Program-made: the position numbers and the translations under genes
Assembly: GCF_000429485.1 (NCBI RefSeq)
Contig: NZ_KE386910.1
Coordinates: 1 to 64,000 of the forward strand
From: Aliagarivorans marinus DSM 23064
GTDB taxonomy: Bacteria; Pseudomonadota; Gammaproteobacteria; Enterobacterales; Celerinatantimonadaceae
DNA: 64,000 nucleotides
Direction: 5' to 3'
Shown here: positions 48,201 through 55,680 of the stretch, piece after piece
How positions within the stretch are numbered: the stretch's first letter is position 1
Layout of the letters: each line of letters starts with the position of its first letter
Notes under the pieces: model-generated
Told to the model about the DNA's origin: nothing
Databases searched by the model: none
Seen by the model: the letters and a program-made list of their open reading frames with translations, nothing else

Positions 48201-48400
48201 TTGCCGAGCGCGGCTACTTTGTGCCTGAGTTGGTAGTAGTAACCCATATGTCGAGTGAGCGAATTCCCCGGCTTGGCTGCTCAGTGGGCATTGCAGAATC
48301 CGATGAGCACTCAGATTCGGCCAGTGTACTGCTTAAACAAGCAGATGCTGCTCTCTATCACGCCAAAGCTGCCGGCAAGGGTTGCGTCTTTATTGCGTAA
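45275..48400 (+). CDS. Large cytoplasmic protein: degenerate ATPase-like, TPR, GAF-like and GGDEF domains
   Basis: A predicted diguanylate cyclase of 1041 residues with no membrane segment. Residues about 20-190 resemble the ATPase part of MalT-like proteins (VIAIEGGEHLSHSSLLWL looks like Walker B) but no Walker A is visible. TPR-type helices cover about 250-660, a GAF-like region about 720-865, and GGDEF about 870-1041. The motif WGGDEF is intact and RELD, five residues before it, forms the RxxD product-inhibition site, so c-di-GMP synthesis with feedback is likely. The start (TTG 45275) is uncertain because no clear ribosome site is seen; the first ATG is 54 codons in. Confidence 0.85.
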   Translation: MERLSSQAPETAQAGIPPGLHFFSTHEHGLFPYAQSVSSALNSPFWPIQLNSSAMTSPMAGLLPLLRREVHRQRLDVETLAHSVTQYIPIQQALSNWLDGRVVGRDELAILEDLSFEQGLMFQALTALMDEVFEDNAVIAIEGGEHLSHSSLLWLRSLSEFPQKKTLWLMVGMDASASFSTRQEDEVWDNFHDWVDDNFTLQAPPANCSALRKRRLEYFNDIEPELVMQNLQLMAWPEAELAARQCLSEPERWNKRQLLTLHLNLSEALVNQGECEQALNQLKLVQETDLLEHYPQQLCMVQLLSSLCYVRLQSFERALESADFAYQIAARNSHQRNRVQALFISFFAHDKSCTPIALDDFRSLVTQLRQQDMPCSLLYCLRNFYSYLRFYDDLTGREARSVTDQALRLARTIGHTQGIAACYHSKGIICSYFNDYRNTLRCFAVSSKIREKLGDDMECVRIYNGSGYFNTLTENYQTAFTQYKLAFSKARELSEHSELLVTLYNFAWLFYCARDYQRACDILNNLVKICRIRRLTHFPFRNLHDVLTLKGMCHVRLHELSSAKHCLDKIDGLPFGPSKTGEFMGSMLRGSLFAEQGHLQQALQCFEGTPQLLGSVIDLDSRLVPQCYMEQLLVLSQLSEWDAAQQLLANCHEICATFQLKQLGVAFTYVQQKIDACEAVYSDELPVPVELPTVDLGMKSLVEAARLSAKLTAANQRLREFRLISQLHDLAARIRVPKQLAESALKLICDNFNLQRASILRYRGEEYIPWCHYGHNQETVELAPYLARYHANEQGRLLEQVPLSVKSGLRARYNAVFCLSLYDNEQGRAVLCLTNTNGSRYFDQQDEEILMLLAQQLGTQLLQARHQRQLLKMSSTDGLTGLLNRSAMHGHMAQMLEDQQRFSVAYVDLDNFKEINDRLGHDAGDKVLQWFATLLQDSLRELDIAARWGGDEFVIAFKNTTQQQAQSVVERILERLAERGYFVPELVVVTHMSSERIPRLGCSVGIAESDEHSDSASVLLKQADAALYHAKAAGKGCVFIA

Positions 48401-48445
48401 CCCGCTTTCAGTACACTAGCGTCAAACCAAACAATAATAATAGCG

Positions 48446-49084
48446 ATGTTAAATAAACGAGTTCTCTACACGGCTGCCGTTATGGTGGCGCTGAGCGGCT
48501 GTTCGTCCACCGGCGATAGTCCGTCCAATGGCTCTGTTGTCAGCCAAAATCCGGCCGAATCCTCTGAGCCGCTAGCCGCTGATACCGCCGCGCAGATCCT
48601 GTTCTCAGAGGTGGAACGCTTCGCCGAGGTTAGCCGCTTGTTGGCTATCGATACCCAACGGTTCACCCAACTGATTGATGGCCTGAGTGCTGCGAGCAGC
48701 GTTGAGCGTGGCAGTCAGGAACTGGCATCCTACCGAGAACGCGCCGATAAGAGCAGCAAGCTATACCGCGACAGTGTTTACCGCCTTGAACTTCGATTGA
48801 ACGATGTATTCGAGCGCACTGATTCTGCTAACCCTCGCTACCAAGAGCTTCGAGACGGTGCTGATAACCTCTCCGACCTAGCCCAAGATGCGGTGGTGTT
48901 GCTGGACGATATCGCTGCCCGAATCGGCGAGCAGGAACGTTTATTGGAGCGCTATCCCAGCAAGCGGGTGTTAGAAGATATTAAGCGGCAGAACTCGCGT
49001 TTGGGTTCGGATCTGAATCTTGCGGTGAAGGTGTTAGGGCGAGTCAGCTTTGAAGGCGGCCGCTACCTGTCGACGATTAACTAA
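48446..49084 (+). CDS. Lipoprotein of unknown function
   Basis: The 212 residues start with a lipoprotein signal (VMVALSGC, Cys at 19) followed by a Ser/Asn-rich linker. The rest is mostly helical, with heptad-like stretches (LASYRERADKSSKLYRDSVY). I do not recognise the family. It lies 45 bases after the GGDEF gene and could be its operon partner. Confidence 0.72.
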   Translation: MLNKRVLYTAAVMVALSGCSSTGDSPSNGSVVSQNPAESSEPLAADTAAQILFSEVERFAEVSRLLAIDTQRFTQLIDGLSAASSVERGSQELASYRERADKSSKLYRDSVYRLELRLNDVFERTDSANPRYQELRDGADNLSDLAQDAVVLLDDIAARIGEQERLLERYPSKRVLEDIKRQNSRLGSDLNLAVKVLGRVSFEGGRYLSTIN

Positions 49085-49101
49085 TAATCCTAGCGCGGGA
49101 G

Positions 49102-49131
49102 AGCATACTGCCTCGATAAAGGCAGTATGCT
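49102..49131. terminator. Bidirectional terminator between the lipoprotein gene and cimA
   Basis: An 11-bp perfect stem (AGCATACTGCC, 49102-49112, with GGCAGTATGCT, 49121-49131). It lies 17 bases past the + strand stop and 6 bases past the - strand stop at 49138. Confidence 0.8.
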
Positions 49132-49137
49132 TGGTAT

Positions 49138-50685
49138 TTAGCGACCAGATGGTCCTTCAACTTGGCGGTGTAGCCTGACGTTAAGCATACGCAGGGTCGC
49201 TTGAACTGCTGCAAATACCTGGTTGGCATGTACGCCGCGGCTGCGGAAGCTGGCATCTTGGCCCTGCCAGGTGATCACACACTCGGTGAGTGCATTGGTT
49301 TGACCACCGGGAGGAATGCGCACCTCAAAGTCCAACAGCTCTGGCATCTCAATACCGGCACTGGCCAAGGGCTCTTGCAGCGCCTTCATAAAGGCGTCAA
49401 AGCCGCCATTGCCGTGACCCGAGCTTTTGTAGATCTCATCCAAAACCCGCAAGCGAATGTTGGCAGACGATTCCAGCTCAAGGCCCGAGGTTATCGAGCA
49501 GTTGAGCAACTCGATATGGGAGAAATCGTTGCTCTCCATAATATCGGCAATGATAAACGGCAGATCATAGGGAGTGATGGTCGCTTTCTGATCGCCCAGT
49601 TGAACCACCTTACTAAGTAGCTTTTTCTGGTCTTCAGCGGAGAGCTCAATATCCATCGCTTCCAGATTTTTCAGTACCGAGGCCTTACCGGCCATCTTGC
49701 CCAAGGCATAGCTGCGTTCACGGCCAAAGCGTTCTGGGCTGAGTTCGGTGTGGTATAGGTTGCCCTTTTGATCGCCATCGGCGTGGATCCCGGCGGTTTG
49801 GGTAAACACATCGGCGCCGACAATCGGTGCGTTGGCCGCCAGCCGTTTGCCGGAGAAGCTCTCTACCAGCTTGGCCAGGTTATGGATCTCTTTCTCGTTA
49901 ACCTGCAGCGCGAAGCCCATCTTGTCTTTAAGTACAACCACTACCTCGGCCAACGACGCGTTACCAGCGCGCTCGCCCAAGCAGTTCATGGTGCAGTGCA
50001 GGGCGCTGACACCGGCTCGCGCGGCCGCCATAGCGTTGGCTGTAGCCAGACCATAATCGTTGTGGGGGTGGAAGTCGAAGAAAGCACTTGGGAAGCGGCT
50101 TTGCATATCGGACAGGCTGGCAAAGACCTCATCGGGGGTCATCACGCCGAGGGTATCCGGCAACATGTAATGCTGGATGTCATGTTGTAGCAGGCCTTCC
50201 ATCAGCGCATAGACGTATTCTGGGCTGTCGGCATAACCGTTTGACCAATCCTCGAGATAGACATTTACGGTCAGGCCTCGAGTCTTGGCGTAGTCGATGG
50301 TGGCGGCGATATCGGCCAGATGCTGTTCCAAGCTTTTCTTGAGCTGATTCTGGCAGTGATTAAGGCTGCCTTTGGTCAGCAGGTTGATCACCTTGGCACC
50401 AGCGTCGACAATCCAGTCGACACTCTTATTGCCATCGACAAAGCCTAGGATCTCGATGCGCTCAACCAAGCCCTCATCGCTGGCCCAGTCGGTGAGCTTT
50501 TTCACCGCCGCTTGCTCGCCATCGGAGATCCGCGCTGAGGCTACTTCGATACGATCAACTTTTAGGTTTTGCAGTAAGGCTTTGCCGATGCTGACTTTTT
50601 CTTCGGGGAAGTAGGATACGCCATGGGTTTGCTCGCCATCGCGCAGGGTGGTGTCCATTATCTCTATCGAGCGGTTTGGCTCCAT
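49138..50685 (-). CDS. cimA: LeuA/CimA-family acyltransferase, Leptospira citramalate-synthase type
   Basis: The enzyme joins acetyl-CoA to a 2-oxo acid: pyruvate (giving citramalate, for isoleucine) or 2-oxoisovalerate (giving isopropylmalate, for leucine). The 515 residues have the HMGL-like barrel (MDTTLRDGEQ; HPHNDYGLA; NCLGERAGNA) and a C-terminal regulatory domain (about 385-510, DFEVRIPPGGQTNA). From memory it aligns closely and almost without gaps with Leptospira citramalate synthase, and L80, L103 and Y143 correspond to the residues (81, 104, 144) that make its pocket choose pyruvate. I therefore favour CimA, though LeuA is possible because the gene is third in leuC-leuD. ATG 50685 is the family start; 50694 is an alternative. 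Confidence 0.75.
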   Translation of the reverse strand: MEPNRSIEIMDTTLRDGEQTHGVSYFPEEKVSIGKALLQNLKVDRIEVASARISDGEQAAVKKLTDWASDEGLVERIEILGFVDGNKSVDWIVDAGAKVINLLTKGSLNHCQNQLKKSLEQHLADIAATIDYAKTRGLTVNVYLEDWSNGYADSPEYVYALMEGLLQHDIQHYMLPDTLGVMTPDEVFASLSDMQSRFPSAFFDFHPHNDYGLATANAMAAARAGVSALHCTMNCLGERAGNASLAEVVVVLKDKMGFALQVNEKEIHNLAKLVESFSGKRLAANAPIVGADVFTQTAGIHADGDQKGNLYHTELSPERFGRERSYALGKMAGKASVLKNLEAMDIELSAEDQKKLLSKVVQLGDQKATITPYDLPFIIADIMESNDFSHIELLNCSITSGLELESSANIRLRVLDEIYKSSGHGNGGFDAFMKALQEPLASAGIEMPELLDFEVRIPPGGQTNALTECVITWQGQDASFRSRGVHANQVFAAVQATLRMLNVRLHRQVEGPSGR

Positions 50686-50710
50686 AAACCACATCTCATT
50701 ATGTTGAAAG

Positions 50711-50728
50711 GCGGCGCTTAAGCGCCGC
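50711..50728. other. Perfect palindrome between leuD and cimA
   Basis: GCGGCGCTTAAGCGCCGC is an 18-base perfect palindrome in the gap between the leuD stop and the cimA start. In RNA it would form a GC-rich stem. With only C, T and A in mixed order after it (CTTTCAAC) it is not a strong terminator; it could lower or protect the cimA part of the transcript. Confidence 0.6.
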
Positions 50729-50761
50729 ACTTATTATTGCTATTGCAGGAGTGACAGAGGA

Positions 50762-51379
50762 TTAAGCACTCGGCCACAGCCAAGGCAGCTGCTGGCGATG
50801 CTGTACTTCGTACTCGCTGATCTTGTCTTCAAACTGCAGGGTCCAGCCGATATCGTCCAGGCCTTTAAGCAGGGTGTCTTTGCGGAAGGGGTCAACGTCA
50901 AAGCTGATGGCCTGACCGCCCGGGGTGGTGATCTGCTGTGCAGCCAAATCGACGGTGATCTCAATGCCGGGGTTGGCTTCCACTTCGTCCATCAGTGCTT
51001 TAAGGGTGTCGGTGTCTACCTTGATAGGCAGGATGCCGTTCTTAAAGCAGTTGTTAAAGAAGATGTCGGCGAAGCTGGTTGAGATAATGGTGTTGAAGCC
51101 GTAATCGGCAATCGACCAAGGGGCGTGCTCGCGTGAGCTACCACAACCGAAGTTGTCGCCAGCCACCAAAATCTTGGCGCCTTTAAACTCAGGGCGGTTC
51201 AGCTCGAACTCAGGGTTGTCGCTGCCGTCTTCCAGGTAGCGCCAGTCGTGGAACAGGTGCACGCCAAAGCCGCTACGTTCGACTTTCTTCAAGAATTGTT
51301 TTGGGATGATCTGGTCGGTATCCACGTTACTACGGTTCATTACCGCGGCCACCGACGAATGTTTCTTATATGCTTCCAT
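50762..51379 (-). CDS. leuD: 3-isopropylmalate dehydratase small subunit
   Basis: With LeuC it isomerises 2-isopropylmalate, and in the citramalate route it isomerises citramalate. The 205 residues begin with NVDTDQIIPKQFLK and hold the swivel-domain motif GDNFGCGSSREHAPW. It lies 26 bases after leuC. Confidence 0.96.
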   Translation of the reverse strand: MEAYKKHSSVAAVMNRSNVDTDQIIPKQFLKKVERSGFGVHLFHDWRYLEDGSDNPEFELNRPEFKGAKILVAGDNFGCGSSREHAPWSIADYGFNTIISTSFADIFFNNCFKNGILPIKVDTDTLKALMDEVEANPGIEITVDLAAQQITTPGGQAISFDVDPFRKDTLLKGLDDIGWTLQFEDKISEYEVQHRQQLPWLWPSA

Positions 51380-51404
51380 GGTTTAACTCCAAGTTGTCAG
51401 TGAC

Positions 51405-52808
51405 TTATTTCCAGCTGCGTAGATCAACGAACTTACCCTCAATAGCAGCGGCTGCTGCCATCGCAGGGGATACCAGGTGGGTACGTCCACCCTTGCCCTG
51501 ACGGCCTTCGAAGTTACGGTTGGAGGTCGAAGCACAGCGCTGCTCAGGTTGCAGGTAATCGCCGTTCATCGCCAAACACATTGAACAGCCTGGCTCACGC
51601 CATTCCCAGCCCGCTTCAATCAGCACCTTGTCGATGCCTTCTGCTTCAGCTTGAGCTTTTACAGGGTAAGAGCCAGGTACGGCGATAGCTTGTACGCCAT
51701 CGGCAACCTTTTTGCCTTTGCTGACTTCTGCGATTGCCCGGAAATCTTCGATACGGCCGTTGGTACAAGAACCGACGAATACCACATCAACGCCTACATC
51801 GGTCATCTTCTGACCGGCTTTTAGGCCCATGTACTTAAGCGCGCTTTCAGCGGCTTGAGATTTGATCAAATCGTTGATTTGGCTTGGCTCTGGCAGTACC
51901 GCATCGACTGGCAGTACTTGCTCAGGTGAGGTACCCCAAGTTACTTGTGGGGCGATATCGGCAGCGTTCAGTTCAACCACTGCATCGTACTCAGCACCGT
52001 CGTCGCTCTTCAGTGACAGCCAGTAGTCAACCGCTTGGTCCCAGTGCTCTTCGCTTGGTGCAAACTCTTTGCCTTTCAGGAAGTCGATGGTTTTCTGGTC
52101 AGGGGCAATCAGACCAGCACGAGCACCACCTTCGATGGCCATGTTACACACGGTCATGCGGCCTTCCATGGTCAGCGCTTCAATGGCGGAACCGGCGAAC
52201 TCAATCACATAGCCAGTACCACCGGCGGTACCAATCTTACCGATAATCGCCAGTACGATGTCTTTAGCTGTTGCGAATGGGCTCAGCTCGCCATCCACTT
52301 TCACCAGCATGGTTTTCGATTGCTTCTGTTGGATGGTCTGAGTGGCCATGATGTGCTCAACCTCAGAGGTACCGATACCGAAGGCCAGGGCACCAAAGGC
52401 ACCGTGGGTGGCGGTGTGGCTATCGCCACAGCACACCACCATACCCGGGTGAACGAAGCCATGCTCAGGGACCACAATATGAATCACACCGTTATTGGCG
52501 CTGTTCATGTCGTACAGGTTGATGTCGTTGTCGGCACAGTTTTGCGCCATCACTTCGATCTGCTTTTTACCGATAGGATCAGGCAGGGTCGCGCGCTCTT
52601 CAACCTTGGTGGGCACGCAGTGGTCCATGGTGGCCAGAATACTGTGAGAGTTACGCACCGGGCGGTTGGCGATCCGCAGGCCTTCAAACGCCTGTGGGCT
52701 GGTCACTTCATGCATTAAGTGGCGATCGACATACAACAGGGCTGCGCTTCCTTCTGGCTGATGAACCAGATGGGCATCCCATATCTTTTGATACATGGTC
52801 TTTTTCAT
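51405..52808 (-). CDS. leuC: 3-isopropylmalate dehydratase large subunit
   Basis: The iron-sulphur subunit of the isomerase, aconitase superfamily. With ATG 52808 it has 467 residues, the usual length, and begins [15 protein letters not shown]. The cluster cysteines are in [12 protein letters not shown] and [10 protein letters not shown]; the [19 protein letters not shown] block is intact. AAGGAAG precedes this ATG. An in-frame ATG at 52946 adds 46 residues without similarity and would lie within the predicted promoter, so I reject it. First gene of leuC-leuD-cimA; I see no leucine-rich leader peptide. Confidence 0.96.
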   Translation of the reverse strand: MKKTMYQKIWDAHLVHQPEGSAALLYVDRHLMHEVTSPQAFEGLRIANRPVRNSHSILATMDHCVPTKVEERATLPDPIGKKQIEVMAQNCADNDINLYDMNSANNGVIHIVVPEHGFVHPGMVVCCGDSHTATHGAFGALAFGIGTSEVEHIMATQTIQQKQSKTMLVKVDGELSPFATAKDIVLAIIGKIGTAGGTGYVIEFAGSAIEALTMEGRMTVCNMAIEGGARAGLIAPDQKTIDFLKGKEFAPSEEHWDQAVDYWLSLKSDDGAEYDAVVELNAADIAPQVTWGTSPEQVLPVDAVLPEPSQINDLIKSQAAESALKYMGLKAGQKMTDVGVDVVFVGSCTNGRIEDFRAIAEVSKGKKVADGVQAIAVPGSYPVKAQAEAEGIDKVLIEAGWEWREPGCSMCLAMNGDYLQPEQRCASTSNRNFEGRQGKGGRTHLVSPAMAAAAAIEGKFVDLRSWK

Positions 52809-52941
52809 TGCTTCCTTCACTGGCACCTCGACGGTGCTCTCCTGGTGCTTACATGCGTGTTTGCTTTTATTCGCGTTTGCTAATTCAGATTTGCCAAAAC
52901 ATTTTTGCCAAATTAATGGGGGGCGAACAAATAGACGGACA

Positions 52942-52970
52942 ATCATAAATCAAGCATATATATCCGGCAA
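52942..52970 (-). promoter_or_regulatory. Sigma-70 promoter of leuC with an overlapping inverted repeat
   Basis: On the - strand TTGCCG (52965-52970) and TATGAT (52942-52947) are 17 bases apart. The -35 lies in CGGCAACTGCCG (52965-52976), an inverted repeat with 5-bp arms that could be an operator. Transcription would begin near 52935, leaving a leader of about 125 bases. Confidence 0.5.
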
Positions 52971-53353
52971 CTGCCGTAGTTGAGTGATGACTTGGTTTAT
53001 GTTGCTGAGTTGGTACGAACCCCTACCGTGCAAGCAGTATATCGCCTTAGCATTAGTATGTGTTTGCTTTGGTTGCTAGATAGTGAGCGGAATTAGCAAC
53101 AGTATGCCGTGATATGACAATAAAGGGGTTAGTAATTGCCGTATGTTTGTGTCTTTCGCAATGCGTGCTGTTGTTTCTGCCTGAAATAGCCTAACGGTGC
53201 CATAGCTTCTATTTATCGCATGGATTTCGCCAGTGAGGTTGAAAGCGCTGTCAATCAAAGTTTTAACAAGCGATGCGCGGCTAACAGTGAAACTTGCAGT
53301 GAGTTTTGATTTGATTAGCGGATAAAACGATAGAAAACAGCAGGGAGTAGCGT
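52971..53353. other. Gene-free stretch between leuC and the amylase gene
   Basis: No convincing gene is seen in these 380 bases. They contain the leuC promoter edge on the left, an AT-rich middle, the LacI-type operator at 53239-53254, and the amylase ribosome site (CAGGGAG, 53341-53347). A 60-residue frame at 53076-53258 on the - strand has no recognisable features. Confidence 0.6.
53239..53254 (+). promoter_or_regulatory. LacI-family-type operator upstream of the amylase gene
   Basis: TTGAAAGCGCTGTCAA is a 16-base palindrome with one mismatched pair and a central CG, the form of LacI/GalR-family operators. MalR regulators of Shewanella and Alteromonas type use sites of the TGAAAGCGCTTTCA kind. 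It lies 100 bases before the start of a maltodextrin-acting enzyme, which fits. Confidence 0.5.
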
Positions 53354-55462
53354 GTGAAATCGCTTAGTTGGTTAGTTTCAAGTCTTATGGTCGCAGGTAG
53401 CAGTGTCGGTACTGCGTGGGCGACCGACTATCAGGTGCGTTTTGCCGAGGGCGAGTTGCCTGCGGTCAGCTTTGAGCAGCAGGGTGAGCAATTGCAAGCC
53501 GTGGTTTCGCTTGAAAAGCAGCGCTATCCAATCTTTATCGAGCGTTCAGGCGAAGATTGCGCCTGGGGCGCCGCACCAGATACCAAGGTGCGCTTTTCTC
53601 AGCCATTGGCACTGGAAAAGTGTGGCGAGACTGCCCTCGAGCTCAATATCCGCTTCGCCGGTGATTATCTGTTAACCCTCGATAGCAGCGCTAAGCCGCT
53701 GACCGTATCGGTTGCCCGCCAAGCCAAAAAGTCTACCTTCAAGCGCACGCCACCTGCGGTGGAATGTATCGCGTGGGATGGCCAGCCAGTTACCGTGGAT
53801 GTCTCCTCGGTATTCGCCAACGGTGAGATGGTCAAAGACTTCTATAGCGGTGAGACTGCCAAGGTAGTCCAAGGTAAGGTAACGATGATGCCTGCGCCAG
53901 AAAGTGGTGGCCTGTTGTTGCTCGAGCCGGCTGACGCTAAGGCCAGCGAATTTCACTGGGATAACGCCAGCGTTTACTTTGTGATGACCGATCGTTTCTA
54001 TAACGGCGATGAGTCGAACGATTATCCGCTAGGTCGCCGCGCTGATGGTGAGCGAGAGATTGGCACCTTTAATGGCGGCGATTTCAGCGGTATTACCCAG
54101 AAACTGGATTACATCAAAGAACTGGGCATGAATGCCATCTGGGTGACGCCGATTGTTGAGCAGATCCACGGCTTTATCGGCGGCGGCGAAAAGGGCAGCT
54201 TCCCGTTTTATGGCTATCACGGCTATTGGGCGCTGGATTTCACCAAGATTGACCCGAACTTGGGCTCGGAAGAAGACTTCGGACGTTTTGTTGACGAGGC
54301 CCACAAACGCGGCATTCGAGTTTTGGTGGACACGGTGATCAACCATGTGGGTTATCCCACCATGTTGGACATGCAAAACGCTGGCATCGACGCCATTCCG
54401 AAAAATGCCCCCGTGCCCGAAAACTGGCATGAATGGGAGCCACGTAAAGAGCGCGGCGAGAACTGGCACCGCTACAACGACTACATTCGTTGGAACCATG
54501 GCGATTGGGTCGAGAAGTGGTGGGGGCCAGACTGGGTACGCTCCGGTATGGGCGGATACACCAAGCCCGGCGCCGACGATATCACCATGAATCTGGCGGG
54601 CTTGCCCGATCTGCTCACTGAGAGCACCAAACATGTCGGTCTGCCGCCAATCCTCAAGAACAAGCCCGATACCAATGCGGTTGAGCGCGAAGGCTACACC
54701 GTACTTGATTACTTGGTCGAGTGGCACACCCGCTGGGTACGCGATTTTGGCGTAGACGGCTTCCGCGCCGACACGGTGAAGCATGTTGAGCCAGAGGCCT
54801 GGTTGCAACTCAAAGAGTCCGCCACCGCAGCTCTGGCCGAATGGAAAGCAGAAAATCCCGATAAGAAAGTCGATGATGCGCCGTTTTGGATGGTGGGCGA
54901 GGTGTGGCACCACGGCGTATATCGCGATTTCTACTTCGACAATGGCATGGACAGCTTGATTAACTTTGAGTACGCCGACGCCAGCGATGCGGTACGTGGC
55001 GCCCAGTGTTTAGCGCAAAACGATGCGATTTATCAGCGTTACGCCGATAGCATTAACAGCGATGACAGCTTCAACATGCTGACCTACATCAGCTCGCACG
55101 ACACCAAGCTGTTCTTCTCGAACTATGAAGACATTCCGCTGCAAGCCGGTGCGGGCAGTGCCCTGATGCTAATGCCCGGTGGCGTTCAGCTCTACTATGG
55201 CGATGAGAGCGCGCGCCCAGCCGGCCCGCTAACTGATGCATTCGACTCGCCAACCCGCTCTTTGATGAACTGGGAGCAGCTAGATAAGCAACCTGAGCGC
55301 CAAGCCTTGCTGAAGCACTGGCAAACACTGGGTCAGTTCCGCGACAAGCACACCGCCGTGGGCGCAGGGCAACACAAGGTGATTAGTGAGCAGCCTTACG
55401 CCTTTAGCCGTGTGAAGGATGATAGCCGGGTTATCGTGGTATATGCCGGGCAGCGCCAGTAA
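53354..55462 (+). CDS. malS: Periplasmic alpha-amylase, MalS type
   Basis: It would cut maltodextrins or starch fragments in the periplasm. The 702 residues start with a signal peptide (cleavage near TAWA-TDY, residue 24). About 25-190 are beta-rich accessory parts; the GH13 barrel follows. GH13 regions are DTVINHV (near 327), GFRADTVKHV with the nucleophile Asp (near 472), MVGEVW with the acid Glu (near 516) and SSHDT with the third acid (near 580). QIHGFIGGGEKG and YGYHGYWALDF match E. coli MalS rather than cytoplasmic amylases. GTG 53354 has CAGGGAG six bases before it. No other maltose gene is adjacent. Confidence 0.9.
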   Translation: MKSLSWLVSSLMVAGSSVGTAWATDYQVRFAEGELPAVSFEQQGEQLQAVVSLEKQRYPIFIERSGEDCAWGAAPDTKVRFSQPLALEKCGETALELNIRFAGDYLLTLDSSAKPLTVSVARQAKKSTFKRTPPAVECIAWDGQPVTVDVSSVFANGEMVKDFYSGETAKVVQGKVTMMPAPESGGLLLLEPADAKASEFHWDNASVYFVMTDRFYNGDESNDYPLGRRADGEREIGTFNGGDFSGITQKLDYIKELGMNAIWVTPIVEQIHGFIGGGEKGSFPFYGYHGYWALDFTKIDPNLGSEEDFGRFVDEAHKRGIRVLVDTVINHVGYPTMLDMQNAGIDAIPKNAPVPENWHEWEPRKERGENWHRYNDYIRWNHGDWVEKWWGPDWVRSGMGGYTKPGADDITMNLAGLPDLLTESTKHVGLPPILKNKPDTNAVEREGYTVLDYLVEWHTRWVRDFGVDGFRADTVKHVEPEAWLQLKESATAALAEWKAENPDKKVDDAPFWMVGEVWHHGVYRDFYFDNGMDSLINFEYADASDAVRGAQCLAQNDAIYQRYADSINSDDSFNMLTYISSHDTKLFFSNYEDIPLQAGAGSALMLMPGGVQLYYGDESARPAGPLTDAFDSPTRSLMNWEQLDKQPERQALLKHWQTLGQFRDKHTAVGAGQHKVISEQPYAFSRVKDDSRVIVVYAGQRQ

Positions 55463-55495
55463 GCGCTATTTTGTCATACAAAATAAACAGCGATG

Positions 55496-55519
55496 CGGGC
55501 CTTGATGGCCCGTTTTTTT
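55496..55519 (+). terminator. Terminator after malS
   Basis: CGGGCC (55496-55501) pairs with GGCCCG (55507-55512) around TTGAT, followed by seven T. It lies 33 bases past the stop. Confidence 0.88.
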
Positions 55520-55680
55520 ATCGAAAAAATGCGTAAAAATCTGATCGCTGCACGCTTGTGGTGGCTCGAATTGGCTGCCAAATCGAAATTGACTGAGCAC
55601 TTAGGTATATTAGTAACTGACTGTTTACTATACCAATAAAGCAGAGTAGTAGCTCTGTAGAAACACCTTAAGGAAACGCA

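Noticed and set aside
52809-52946. N-terminal extension of LeuC or a leucine leader peptide
   Set aside because: The extension has no similarity, its start would lie within the predicted promoter, and there is no run of leucine codons or attenuator-type terminator.
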